A DNA stretch of 64,000 nt from Arabidopsis thaliana. Its lineage: Eukaryota > Streptophyta > Magnoliopsida > Brassicales > Brassicaceae. Below, piece by piece: positions 25,134 to 35,840 of the stretch (positions within the stretch are counted from its first letter, which is position 1; every line of letters begins with the position of its first letter). Made by a program: the position numbers and the translations under genes. The notes under the pieces were generated by a model, which was not told the DNA's origin, ran no database searches, and was given only the letters and a program-made list of their open reading frames with translations. The stretch spans positions 5,580,001 to 5,644,000 of the forward strand of contig NC_003070.9 of the NCBI RefSeq assembly GCF_000001735.4. Reading direction: 5' to 3'.

Positions 25134-25230
25134 CTAATTAACACAACAAACAATTTCCAAATATCGTAGTGTTCATAACGAAACGAGCACACAACTCACT
25201 AAACACTCAAACAAAAATACAAACATTAAG

Positions 25231-27281
25231 ATGATGATGAAGATTAGCTTTAACACATGCTTTCAAATCTTACTAGGATTTATCGTCTTCATCGCATCAA
25301 TCACTTTACTAGGTCGAATATTCTCAAGGCCTTCCAAAACCAAAGACCGGTGTCGCCAGCTTCCTCCTGGCCGACCAGGATGGCCCATCCTCGGCAATCT
25401 ACCCGAACTAATCATGACTCGTCCTAGGTCCAAATATTTCCACCTTGCCATGAAAGAGCTAAAAACGGATATCGCATGTTTCAACTTTGCCGGAACCCAC
25501 ACCATCACCATAAACTCCGACGAGATCGCTAGAGAAGCTTTTAGAGAGCGAGACGCAGATTTGGCAGACCGGCCTCAACTTTCCATCGTAGAGTCCATTG
25601 GAGACAATTACAAAACAATGGGAACCTCATCGTACGGTGAACATTTCATGAAGATGAAAAAAGTGATCACAACGGAAATTATGTCCGTTAAAACGTTGAA
25701 TATGTTGGAAGCTGCGAGAACCATCGAAGCGGATAATCTCATTGCTTACATTCACTCGATGTATCAACGGTCGGAGACGGTCGACGTTAGAGAACTTTCG
25801 AGAGTTTATGGTTACGCAGTGACCATGAGAATGTTGTTTGGAAGGAGACATGTCACGAAAGAAAACATGTTTTCGGATGATGGGAGACTAGGAAAAGCCG
25901 AAAAACATCATCTTGAGGTGATTTTCAACACTCTAAACTGTTTGCCAGGTTTTAGTCCCGTGGATTACGTGGACCGATGGTTAGGTGGTTGGAATATTGA
26001 TGGTGAAGAGGAGAGAGCGAAAGTGAATGTTAATCTTGTTCGTAGTTACAACAATCCCATAATAGACGAGAGGGTCGAAATTTGGAGGGAAAAAGGTGGT
26101 AAGGCTGCTGTGGAAGATTGGCTTGATACGTTCATTACGCTAAAAGATCAAAACGGAAACTACTTGGTTACGCCAGACGAAATCAAAGCTCAATGCGTCG
26201 TAAGTAAAATGTAACTTTTATAAAAGAGTGTATGTTATACACAGAAATTGTACACTAAATAAGCCAAACAGAAAAAAAAAAAATTATGTTGAATACTATA
26301 TATTGACTAAATTGCGAGATCTACACATATATAATCTAAGTATATTAATTATTTGTTATTCTGGTGTTTTTTACAGGAATTTTGTATAGCAGCGATCGAT
26401 AATCCGGCAAATAACATGGAGTGGACACTTGGGGAAATGTTAAAGAACCCGGAGATTCTTAGAAAAGCTCTGAAGGAGTTGGATGAAGTAGTTGGAAAAG
26501 ACAGGCTTGTGCAAGAATCAGACATACGAAATCTAAACTACTTAAAAGCTTGTTGCAGAGAAACATTCAGGATTCACCCAAGCGCTCATTATGTCCCACC
26601 TCATGTTGCCCGTCAAGATACCACCCTTGGGGGTTATTTTATTCCCAAAGGTAAAACATATAGGGAATACATATGTTTTTTATTTACATAAGATTTAACG
26701 TTTATAGCTAGTAAGTTTATGCATGAGCTTCGTTAACAAAATAAAACACATGGTTTTGGTTTGTGGCTACATATGATACAACCTAAATTTTTTTGTAATA
26801 CTTTTTTGTTTAAAATACCAGGACAACTAGTAAATTTATACATAGGTTTCCTTAACAAAATCTCGATACAATTTTGCATTATATATTAAGAAATATTGAT
26901 GATTGGACAGGTAGCCACATTCATGTATGCCGCCCTGGGCTAGGCCGGAACCCTAAAATATGGAAAGATCCATTAGCATACGAACCGGAGCGTCACCTCC
27001 AAGGAGACGGAATCACAAAAGAGGTTACTCTGGTCGAAACAGAGATGCGTTTTGTCTCATTTAGCACTGGTAGACGTGGCTGCGTCGGTGTCAAAGTCGG
27101 GACAATTATGATGGCTATGATGTTGGCTAGGTTTCTTCAAGGTTTTAACTGGAAACTCCATCGAGATTTCGGACCGTTAAGCCTCGAGGAAGATGATGCA
27201 TCATTGCTTATGGCTAAGCCTCTTCTTTTGTCTGTTGAGCCACGCTTGGCATCAAACCTTTATCCAAAATTCCGTCCTTAA
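25231..27281 (+). CDS. CYP79F2: Cytochrome P450, long-chain homomethionine N-hydroxylase
   Basis: Three exons, 25231-26199, 26377-26650, 26911-27281, give 537 residues. It is an ER membrane P450 with an N-terminal anchor (residues about 5-28), the proline hinge LPPGRPGWPILGNLPEL, an I-helix reading AAIDNPANNMEWTL (the NP replacing the usual oxygen-binding Thr is typical of CYP79s), ETFR of the K-helix, PERH, and the haem loop FSTGRRGCVGVKVG with Cys472. CYP79F2 is known to convert penta- and hexahomomethionine to aldoximes, the first core step of long-chain aliphatic glucosinolate synthesis. All three exons have near-identical partners in CYP79F1, 3.6 kb downstream, with the same intron phases. 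The hinge has GRPG where CYP79F1 has GPPG. By order it is At1g16400. Confidence 0.95.
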
Positions 27282-27454
27282 AAACAAGACGCCTTGTTTT
27301 TTCTCTGTGATGTGTTTCGACGCTTTGTCGTTTCTGTATTACTTGACGTACTGTTGTTTTTAGACTATCCATTGCCCGAAAACGCTATATTGTTAAAATC
27401 GTGTGTCTTGTTTATTCTTTTGTATCTCCGTAACTTAATCATGAATATCAATCA

Positions 27455-27576
27455 ATACCATATGAGGTTAATGATTACCGTGTTTAATTGAAATGGTGTG
27501 AAGAATTAGGTTAACTATACCATATGAGGTTAATGATTACCGTGTTTATAAATTGAAATGGCGTGAAGAATTAGAC
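27455..27576. repeat. 62-bp tandem duplication downstream of CYP79F2
   Basis: The unit ATACCATATGAGGTTAATGA and following bases through GTGAAGAATTAG begins at 27455 and again at 27517, with a three-base insertion and one substitution in the second copy. It lies in or just beyond the CYP79F2 3'UTR. Confidence 0.85.
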
Positions 27577-28701
27577 TACATGACACCAACAAGAATGTTT
27601 TCCTTTATCAGGATAAACGTGTTCACCTACCCAAGGTATTATTTATTTATTCAAATAATAGATATTGGTTATGTTTCGCACACACACAACAACAACAAAA
27701 ATTAGATGTAGAAATATTTCACTGGAATTCACCTTTCAATGTTTTATTGATGAAATTGATAGAGCGGAGAGTATTCAAAACTTTAAAAGAATAGTTTTTT
27801 TAAACAGAAAATAGATAAAAATCCAAAAGAATAGTTATAAGTTAAAAAAATAATTGAACCATAGTTGATGATTTTTTTTCCCCGGATTTTTGGAAATCAA
27901 AAATGAATTGAAGTGAATCAAAGTTGATGATAACAAGTGAAGACCAGTTTAAGACAAAACAATCGGATTCTTTGGTTAACTCCGATTCATGATCCAGTTT
28001 GCTGCTAAGCTAAGAGAAAGATCAAAAATGAAATTTTCGGGAGTAACTGGTAGGAGAATGGGAGATGGAAAGCCAAAGGTTGGATAAGTGTATAAAAAGA
28101 GAGAGTCGGATGTTCATAAATTTTGTAATAAAGAACTGCGGTTAAAATCTTGGATCCCTCCACTCCACGGCTCCACTGTGTAGAGTAAATTCTTGACGCA
28201 TGTTCATAGACATAGTAATACGTGAAATGTTGTGATTCGCTTTTTTTCCTTTGGAGGGAAAATCCCCCTTGTATTTGGGATCTCTCATGTTCCATTAACC
28301 TTATCCAGATTCCAATATTGAAATATCGAATATATATAGTCGTGTATATTAGTGATTAAACATATATCACAACACCACTTTACAGTCACATATACATATA
28401 TATTTGAATTAAGTGTTCAAGTTTGTAATATGAGTTTTGTGGATCTAGCAAATAAAATTGAAAGGAATTATATGGATAAATTTATTTTGTTAATTCAATA
28501 TATTTTTTATGGATAATTAATTTTAAAAATTTTACTCTCTTTTTTTTTACGGCTAAAAGACGTTTACATTCAAAATACAAAACAAACTGTTTTTGTGACA
28601 AAACTAAATCCCTTGAAATAGCAGTATAGACGTAGTAGACATTAAAAAATCTATAGAGCTTTTACTATCGCTACTCATCAAACTAGATATAAAATATATA
28701 T

Positions 28702-28729
28702 AAACGTGATTACCGTAGTACCTACCCAA
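28702..28729 (+). promoter_or_regulatory. Conserved CYP79F promoter block, split by 6 bp, in CYP79F1
   Basis: AAACGTGATTACC at 28702 and ACCTACCCAA at 28720 correspond to the contiguous block before CYP79F2. In CYP79F1 six bases (GTAGTA) separate the halves, and the block sits about 130 bp from the start codon rather than 280. Confidence 0.5.
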
Positions 28730-28772
28730 AAGCCCAAACCCTACGTGAGCATCACATGCATGATATCGATTC

Positions 28773-28780
28773 TATAAATA
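28773..28780 (+). promoter_or_regulatory. TATA box of CYP79F1
   Basis: TATAAATA 89 bp upstream of the start codon, in the same sequence context as the CYP79F2 TATA box. Confidence 0.65.
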
Positions 28781-28830
28781 ATCCACACAACAAACACTTT
28801 CCAGATATCGCTAGTGTTCATTTCTAACAA

Positions 28831-29061
28831 ATGCACACCTCACTACACGCATACATACATCATGATGAGCTTTACCACATCATTACCATACCCTTTTCAC
28901 ATCCTACTAGTCTTTATCCTCTCCATGGCATCAATCACTCTACTGGGTCGAATACTCTCAAGGCCCACCAAAACCAAAGACCGATCTTGCCAGCTTCCTC
29001 CTGGCCCACCAGGATGGCCCATCCTCGGCAATCTACCCGAACTATTCATGACTCGTCCTAG
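28831..29061 (+). other. Overlapping upstream open reading frame in CYP79F1
   Basis: An ATG at 28831, between the TATA box and the main start, opens 76 codons in another frame and overlaps the first 200 bases of the CYP79F1 coding region. The peptide looks random; its interest is as a possible brake on translation. CYP79F2 has no such ATG. Confidence 0.5.
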
Positions 29062-31118
29062 GTCCAAATATTTCCGCCTTGCCATGAAAGAGCTAAAAAC
29101 AGATATAGCATGTTTCAACTTTGCCGGCATCCGTGCCATCACCATAAACTCCGACGAGATCGCTAGAGAAGCGTTTAGAGAGCGAGACGCAGATTTGGCA
29201 GACCGGCCTCAACTTTTCATCATGGAGACAATCGGAGACAATTACAAATCAATGGGAATTTCACCGTACGGTGAACAATTCATGAAGATGAAAAGAGTGA
29301 TCACAACGGAAATTATGTCCGTTAAGACGTTGAAAATGTTGGAGGCTGCAAGAACCATCGAAGCGGATAATCTCATAGCTTACGTTCACTCCATGTATCA
29401 ACGGTCCGAGACGGTCGATGTTAGAGAGCTCTCGAGGGTTTATGGTTACGCAGTGACCATGCGAATGTTGTTTGGAAGGAGACATGTTACGAAAGAAAAC
29501 GTGTTTTCTGATGATGGAAGACTAGGAAACGCCGAAAAACATCATCTTGAGGTGATTTTCAACACTCTTAACTGTTTACCGAGTTTTAGTCCAGCGGATT
29601 ACGTGGAACGATGGTTGAGAGGTTGGAATGTTGATGGTCAAGAGAAGAGGGTGACAGAGAACTGTAACATTGTTCGTAGTTACAACAATCCCATAATCGA
29701 CGAGAGGGTCCAGTTGTGGAGGGAAGAAGGTGGTAAGGCTGCTGTTGAAGATTGGCTTGATACGTTCATTACCCTAAAAGATCAAAACGGAAAGTACTTG
29801 GTCACACCAGACGAAATCAAAGCTCAATGCGTAGTAAGTAAAATATTACTTTTATAAAAGAGTGTATGCATATATATATATATATATATATACAAAAATA
29901 GACGTGTACACTAAATAAGATGATCATGTGATGTTTTGTCACAGGAATTTTGTATAGCAGCGATTGATAATCCGGCAAATAACATGGAGTGGACACTTGG
30001 GGAAATGTTAAAGAACCCGGAGATTCTTAGAAAAGCTCTGAAGGAGTTGGATGAAGTAGTTGGAAGAGACAGGCTTGTGCAAGAATCAGACATACCAAAT
30101 CTAAACTACTTAAAAGCTTGTTGTAGAGAAACATTCAGAATTCACCCAAGTGCTCATTATGTCCCTTCCCATCTTGCGCGTCAAGATACCACCCTTGGGG
30201 GTTATTTCATTCCCAAAGGTAAGAAAAAAAAGAAGAAGAGATAATTTAGGCATGCATTGGTTTCGTTAAGAAACAAACAAATGATGCATGGTTATTATAC
30301 GTACAACATGTAAATTCTGTCGTACGTTTTTACCGATAGAATCAATAATGGTATACCCATAAATAGAACGTTTTCATCCCCTACCTCCAATTAATTTTAT
30401 GTTTGGTACTTTTATTTATATATATAGCCTAAATATTAGGCTAACTAGCTATATTTATTTTACTTTAATTGTCAATTACTATGTTAATATATTATTATTA
30501 TTTTGAAAAAACTAGCTATATAGTTCTTATATGTTTTGATTTTCTAGTTTCTCAGTTAAATTTAATTTTTGCATCATATTCATACCTAACCTTAAGCAGG
30601 TTCACAGAGTAGTCTTTGATTATGTTTGTGGTGATTCCACAAAACGTATTCGAGTTTGAATCCAGTCACGTTTATATATCAAACATCTAATAGCATCTTA
30701 ATATGATATGCGTTATCTCATAAGAAAATTGCTGATTTTTTGGACAGGTAGCCACATTCATGTATGCCGCCCTGGACTAGGTCGTAACCCTAAAATATGG
30801 AAAGATCCATTGGTATACAAACCGGAGCGTCACCTCCAAGGAGACGGAATCACAAAAGAGGTTACTCTGGTGGAAACAGAGATGCGTTTTGTCTCGTTTA
30901 GCACCGGTCGACGTGGCTGCATCGGTGTTAAAGTCGGGACGATCATGATGGTTATGTTGTTGGCTAGGTTTCTTCAAGGGTTTAACTGGAAACTCCATCA
31001 AGATTTTGGACCGTTAAGCCTCGAGGAAGATGATGCATCATTGCTTATGGCTAAACCTCTTCACTTGTCCGTTGAGCCACGCTTGGCACCAAACCTTTAT
31101 CCAAAGTTCCGTCCTTAA
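28862..31118 (+). CDS. CYP79F1: Cytochrome P450, homomethionine N-hydroxylase
   Basis: Three exons, 28862-29833, 29945-30218, 30748-31118, give 538 residues. It is an ER-anchored CYP79 with the hinge LPPGPPGWPILGNLPEL, AAIDNPANNMEWTL in the I-helix, RETFR in the K-helix, PERH, and the haem loop FSTGRRGCIGVKVG with Cys473. CYP79F1 is known to convert mono- to hexahomomethionine to aldoximes at the start of aliphatic glucosinolate synthesis; loss gives the bushy/supershoot phenotype. Translation is taken from ATG at 28862 because the upstream in-frame extension has no ATG. An out-of-frame ATG at 28831 lies in the leader. Intron 1 carries a (TA)11 run. Exon 2 differs from that of CYP79F2 at only a few bases, so gene conversion between the pair is possible. 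By order it is At1g16410. Confidence 0.95.
29871..29892. repeat. (TA)11 microsatellite in CYP79F1 intron 1
   Basis: Uninterrupted TA dinucleotides. The corresponding CYP79F2 intron lacks the run, so it arose or expanded after the duplication. Confidence 0.95.
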
Positions 31119-31629
31119 GAAGAAGAAAACAAGATGGTGTCTAAAAAAAAAAAACGCCTTGTTTCTTTCTCTGTTATCTTCTTCAACGCTTAGTCGTTTC
31201 TATGTTATGTTACTACTCTTAGTCGTTTATGTTTTTTAACTTTTACTTGACGTACTGTCGTTTGTTGTTGTCCTTTTCTTTTGAATCTCCGTCACTTCAT
31301 AATAAACACCGATCAAACATTCGGAGTAGCATACTTAATTAGTTATATGATGGTCGTGTATACTCGTGTTTAATTGGAATGTTGTTTAGGACTAGAGTAC
31401 TAAACGGTGAATCCTTAACAAAAAATAAAAAATAAAAAAAAATCCTTATGTAGATAGGAATATAGCGATAGTGATCTTTATTTTCCCAGTAAAGAGAAGA
31501 AATGGAGCTAGAATTATATCTATAGCAGTGAGTCTCCATCACCGTAATCGGATGCGACACTTTCAATGCCAATGTATATCATGATTCATATCTGGCACAT
31601 CAAATTATATAACACAAAAAAGCATTATA
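31119..31629. other. CYP79F1 3' flank
   Basis: Contains the 3'UTR, with a poly(A) stretch at 31145, and similarity to the CYP79F2 3' flank (CGTGTTTAATTG near 31365). No separate gene is seen. Confidence 0.5.
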
Positions 31630-31930
31630 ATATAAACGTGGTTACCAACCCAGAAGCCAGAGGCATCTCAAATCCATTTGACATGAGTATCACACTAATG
31701 ACCGTTTACCATCATCACTCGTTCTCACAACTATTATTACACCAATCAAGATTCCTATTCACGTTATCATCATCACCGATCTAAACATATTCGTCCAGGC
31801 CCACAAGGTCAAAACGGATTAATTTACCGAGGAGATCGCCTTGAGAAGCGTTTTAAGGAGAAGGACGCCTGACCTGACATTCCCTACCGGTCTGTTCTTG
31901 TCCATCTCGCTAACAACAATGTTTGGTCCG
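31630..31930 (+). pseudogene. Degenerate third CYP79F-like copy (promoter plus exon 1 fragments)
   Basis: Starts with AAACGTGGTTACCAACCCA, the CYP79F promoter block, then ATGAGTATCACACTAATGA, which aligns with GTGAGCATCACATGCATGA before CYP79F1. At 31798-31813 CAGGCCCACAAGGTCA resembles the SRPTKTK coding region. At 31829-31862 GAGATCGCC, GAGAAGCGTTTT and GACGCC follow the codons for EIAREAFRERDA, and ACCGGTCT at 31888 matches the DRP codons. The TATA box and most of exon 1 are deleted or scrambled, with frameshifts and stops. It looks like the remnant of a third tandem member, in the same orientation and closer to CYP79F1. Confidence 0.6.
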
Positions 31931-32303
31931 TGTTTTTTGTTTTTCTTTGGCTTAGCTCATTGTTTTTCTTTGACTTAGCTCATTGTCAACTATACATAAC
32001 ATTTGGGTGGTCTTGCATAATAGTTGTTATTTAATTAGAGGTCAGCACGTCACCGTTATAAACATACTGTATATATATTCCATATCTCTAGTATTGAAAT
32101 AATCGTTGTGACTAAGTTGTTATTTTTTTCCATTAATCCTACCTATATAAAATAAAACTGTATATTACTTGAATCACAAGTCACTGAGAGACGGTCAAAT
32201 CTACCCATTTGTTTTTTTAATCTACATAAAAATCTTAAATCACAAAAAGAAATAACTTCAAATGCACCATCAAACAAAACTTTCCAGATGAACTTCTTGT
32301 GTT
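31931..32303. other. Intergenic before the metacaspase gene 3' end
   Basis: AT-rich. It holds a 22-bp imperfect tandem duplication (TTTTTCTTTGGCTTAGCTCA, repeated with one change, about 31939-31983). No gene is seen. Confidence 0.5.
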
Positions 32304-33829
32304 TTAGTAGCATATAAATGGTTTATCAACAAAACGGTCATGACAATACAAGCCTGGTCGTTGACTATACCCCCGTTTCTTGAGAAACACTCTAGCTTCG
32401 GAAACCAATTCTTTGTTCGTAATCTTCTTCTTATCCTTTCTCGGCGCGGACAATATCATCTGAATCGCATCACTGAATGCTCCATAAGCTTTTCCAGTTC
32501 TTGTCACATAAACATCCTCTGATCTCTGATCTGTTTGACATCCACTTAATAGAATCCCATTGTCGGTAACGGCATTCAATCTTGAAGCTCCAGAATCACC
32601 TGCATCAACCTCGCAGTTTCCTAGGTCACTTAAACCTCTCTGACGATTCGGGCTTGGGTCTTCACCGAATAATTTGAGAAGTGTCTGTCTAATTCTCACA
32701 GGTTCGATATTGGTTTGCCCGGTTTGTTCCTTGAGAAGACTTAAGTAGCTTTCGAAAGGTAGATATCTTGTTTTTATATCAAGCGTTTCGTCTTTCTCTA
32801 ATTCTATCTCTCCTCTAAAGCTTTCTTCGCCACCTCCACGGTCTCTCTGAGATTTTGAGACTCCACAAGTCGCTAACAAATTCATCACAATGTTAAGGAA
32901 GTAACTAGCAATCCCGAGTTTTGGCTGCTTCATATGGCTTTCCTCGATCTGCTCCTTAACTTTATCGACCGGCTTCATATGGCTTTCACCGATCTGCTCC
33001 TTTACTTCCTGGATGAGACCACCACTATGACAAGAGTCCGAGATTATCGTCAACTGACAACCTTCTTTTACACGTGACACCATTTCTCTAAATTGCTGGT
33101 CTACAAACACATTTGTGCAAAAAAAAAAAAAAAAAAAAGATTAGAAAAAACAAAAAAATAATCGTAAACACTAAAATTCATAATATCGATGTAAAACCAG
33201 TGGTAACACAAAAACGACCAAGACTTGTTATTTTCAAACTCTATGAACTTATCCAAAAACGCAAAAGATTTGAGGTAAATCGAAATTGCGATCAAAAACG
33301 TATTGCTCTGTTTCAAGAAACAGAGCGCTCTGTTTTCTTTATGCAGCTGAGGGCTATGTTTTAACCAAGAATTTTGTTTGGATGAATGCGTATGTACTCG
33401 AAGAAAGAAACATGAAACAATAAAAAAAAAAAAAAAAGACGTCAAACCCATACAAAAAGGGATTACTTTTGATCTCATACCCTTTATTAGATTCATATCG
33501 CACGGAGTGATACACTCGTCAAACCCTGTAGGGTCTTCTGAGTCTTCTATCCCAGGAGGGATTCTCGTGCCATGTCCACTGTAATGAAAGACCAGAAAAT
33601 CGCCAGATTGCCCTGATGCGATGAGATTATCCAGTTCGTCGCAGATATTCTTGCCCGTAGGTTGTATACATGATTTGTCTGTGTCTATCATTATGACGAT
33701 GTCCTTGTTGGCGAACCCGTAAAGCTCGATTAGGCATTTCTGCATCCGGTGGACGTCGTTGACACAGCCACGTAACTCCACCGCGGTTCCTGGGTAGTTG
33801 ATTCCTATCAAAAGTGCTTTCTTCGCCAT
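32304..33829 (-). CDS. AMC8: Type II metacaspase
   Basis: Two exons, 33829-33481 and 33100-32304, join as ...NLIK|DQQFREM and give 381 residues. It is a caspase-fold cysteine protease that cleaves after Arg or Lys, usually Ca2+-dependent, acting in stress and cell death. The catalytic pair is visible: [11 protein letters not shown] with His at about 86 and [10 protein letters not shown] with Cys at about 140. The long middle part (residues about 150-290) is the linker between the p20- and p10-like regions that marks type II enzymes, and no N-terminal zinc-finger prodomain is present. The C-terminal p10 part includes [17 protein letters not shown]. The 380-bp intron has two poly(A) tracts near 33120 and 33420. 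AtMC8 is reported to be induced by UV-C and peroxide. By order it is At1g16420. Confidence 0.93.
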
Positions 33830-34631
33830 TGACGAATGAATGAATTATACCTTTGTTTTTTCTTTATGAATTGCATTTATTTTTCACTTTATTTATAAAC
33901 GAAAGACTTAGCATTTAAACTACCACGAAAGGTCTGAAGACGGACCAACATGCTTGACTGTTATTTTGCCTCTTCTCCTAAGAGAAACTTTGTGTGGTTT
34001 GCTGTTATTGGCCTTTTACGTCTCATTTTTAATTTTTTCCTTGGTCTTTCTTTTTTGAGTGGCGGCTATTTCCATTGTCGTTTTTATTATCAAATGTTAA
34101 TATAACTCTCATGTTACTCTTAATAAAAAGAAAGTGTTAATGGACTATGGTCTATTATTAAGGAAAAAAACATGAGTGTCATTAAGTTAATCGTCTGGAA
34201 TAGTCTACGGGTGGCCAAAAAGGAATTATATGAGTAGGTTTCATTCATTTTAAAAGAGTTGGCATTAGCTTGTTGACAAAGAAAAAATAATAAAAAGGCT
34301 GGCATTTTCTTTACTAATTATTCCACATGCGGTTGTGAATCTAAGATCCATAAATTAATTCCTATTTTAGGAAACTAAAATTATGCTCTTGACTTTTGAA
34401 TTTCTGTTTGGGTCGCACTTAGCTGATCCAAAAATGAAAAATTCACCAATTATCAAAGTGAGACAAAAACAAAACGGTAGTCCGTAGTAAATAGCAAACA
34501 CAATCGGAATATGTAAGGTCCAATAGTCAATATTAGCTCAATAGTTAAGGCCCAATAGTACTTTTAGGCCTTTTGTGTCTGTACCACTAAAGCCTCCATA
34601 GGTTCCCTTCGTTTCTGTGTAAAGGGCATGA
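33830..34631. other. Divergent intergenic region, metacaspase and MED22
   Basis: About 800 bp holding two promoters. A TATAAA-like motif (TTTATAAACG at 33891) is in place for the metacaspase gene on the minus strand. On the MED22 side the repeated GGCCCAATAG/GGTCCAATAG motifs (34517-34558) resemble site II elements of housekeeping promoters. No other gene is seen. Confidence 0.5.
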
Positions 34632-35397
34632 ATGATGAACAAAGGCGGTGGTTCCGGTGGAGGAAGCGGACCAACAGCTGCTGCGGCAGCCGCTGCGTTA
34701 CAGAAGCAAAAGGCGTTGTTGCAGAGAGTTGATACTGACATCACATCTGTCGTCGATAACTTCAATCAAATCGTCAATGTCGCAAGGGTAAGTGATTTTA
34801 ATTTCGCTTCGTCTTTGGAAATTTGTTTACAATTTTTTCGAATTTTGTGAACATCTGTGGGTTTTTTTTTTTGTAGGTGAGTGATCCGCCAATGAAGAAC
34901 TCTCAGGAAGCATACATGATGGAGATGCGAGCATCAAGATTGGTAATTTGATATCTTCAATCAATCAAATTAGAATGATTATCAAAATTAGGCAGATGCA
35001 ATTAGGGTTTAGGGTTTAGGACAGCATATGCTCACAGATATGAAATGTCTGGATATTTGAAACATTCACTAATGAGTCTCCAAAATCTAATCTTTTTACT
35101 TTTGGTTCAATTGGGTTTGTTTTGCTAGCTTTTATGTAACTGAGTTCTATATTAATGGTGTGGCAGGTTCAAGCAGCTGATTCTCTTTTGAAACTTGTAT
35201 CAGAGCTGAAGCAAACCGCGATTTTTTCAGGATTTGCATCATTAAACGATCATGTAGAACAAAGAATTGCAGAGTTTGATCAAGAGGCCGAGAAGACGAA
35301 TCGATTGTTGGCTAGAATTGCTGATGATGCATCTGCTAGTCTTAAAGAGCTTGAGTCTCACTATTACTCTTCTGCTCAGAGATCGACTCTAGACTAA
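34632..35397 (+). CDS. MED22A: Mediator complex subunit 22 (surfeit locus protein 5 family)
   Basis: Three exons, 34632-34787, 34877-34942, 35167-35397, give 150 residues. The start gives [23 protein letters not shown], a Gly/Ser then Ala-rich head, followed by an all-helical domain: [60 protein letters not shown], and the C-terminal coiled-coil-like [20 protein letters not shown]. This is the Med22/Surf5 pattern. The protein is part of the Mediator head module in the nucleus, linking transcription factors with RNA polymerase II. By order it is At1g16430. A near-identical paralogue is expected on the duplicated segment of the same chromosome. Confidence 0.9.
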
Positions 35398-35840
35398 ATC
35401 CAAGAATCTAGCATTTGTAGGTTTTTCTTCTAATTCCTATAGCCAAATATTTTAGGCTACTTTGTCTGTGAACAAAATTTGATATGAATGAGCATTTAAT
35501 TTTGAAGCTACTTTTAATCCAAAACCTTTACTTCCTTCCACCATCCCCACTTTCTTTGGATTTCATAAAAAAATACTTGTCTCCAGTCATTGTTACCTTA
35601 TTTTTCACCTTAATTCTTAATTCCAAGATTTCTCTTTTGTTCCCAAAAAAACAATGTACGACGTGCACACCTATCTTGGTAGACAATGAAGATTTTGTTA
35701 TGTTCGTGATAACAAGTATGTCGGAATTTAAATGATTAAAGATAGTCAACTCAAAATTGTTGCTTTAAGACAAGATATTTGTTTTCATATCCTCTACGTG
35801 GAAAACAGGCCACTCTTGATCAAGCTTTACTCAGCCGGCG
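35398..35840. other. Intergenic: MED22 3' end and RSH3 promoter
   Basis: No gene is supported. The open frame at 35484-35735 is AT-rich without features. Confidence 0.5.

Larger units (their letters stand above)
24478..25230. other. CYP79F2 upstream region
   Basis: Begins with the OCT3 3'UTR and leads into the CYP79F2 promoter. It contains an A-rich tract at 24779-24788, the AAACGTGGTTACCTACCCAA block at 24930 and a TATA box at 25126. No coding sequence is seen. Confidence 0.6.
27577..28861. other. Spacer between CYP79F2 and CYP79F1
   Basis: About 1.3 kb, AT-rich. The distal 200 bp is the CYP79F1 promoter and leader. A 96-codon antisense open frame at 28005-28295 has no recognisable features. 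No other gene is seen. Confidence 0.5.

Noticed and set aside
28005-28295. 96-codon antisense open frame between the CYP79F genes
   Set aside because: The composition follows the AT-rich DNA; no domain, signal or promoter; not in a position conserved with the flanking duplicated genes.
28814-28861. N-terminal extension of CYP79F1 by 16 codons
   Set aside because: The frame is open but begins with GTG, not ATG; the P450 membrane anchor starts properly at 28862.
33118-33138. Poly(A) tract as a retroposon tail
   Set aside because: It lies in the metacaspase intron, with no target-site duplication or element body found beside it.
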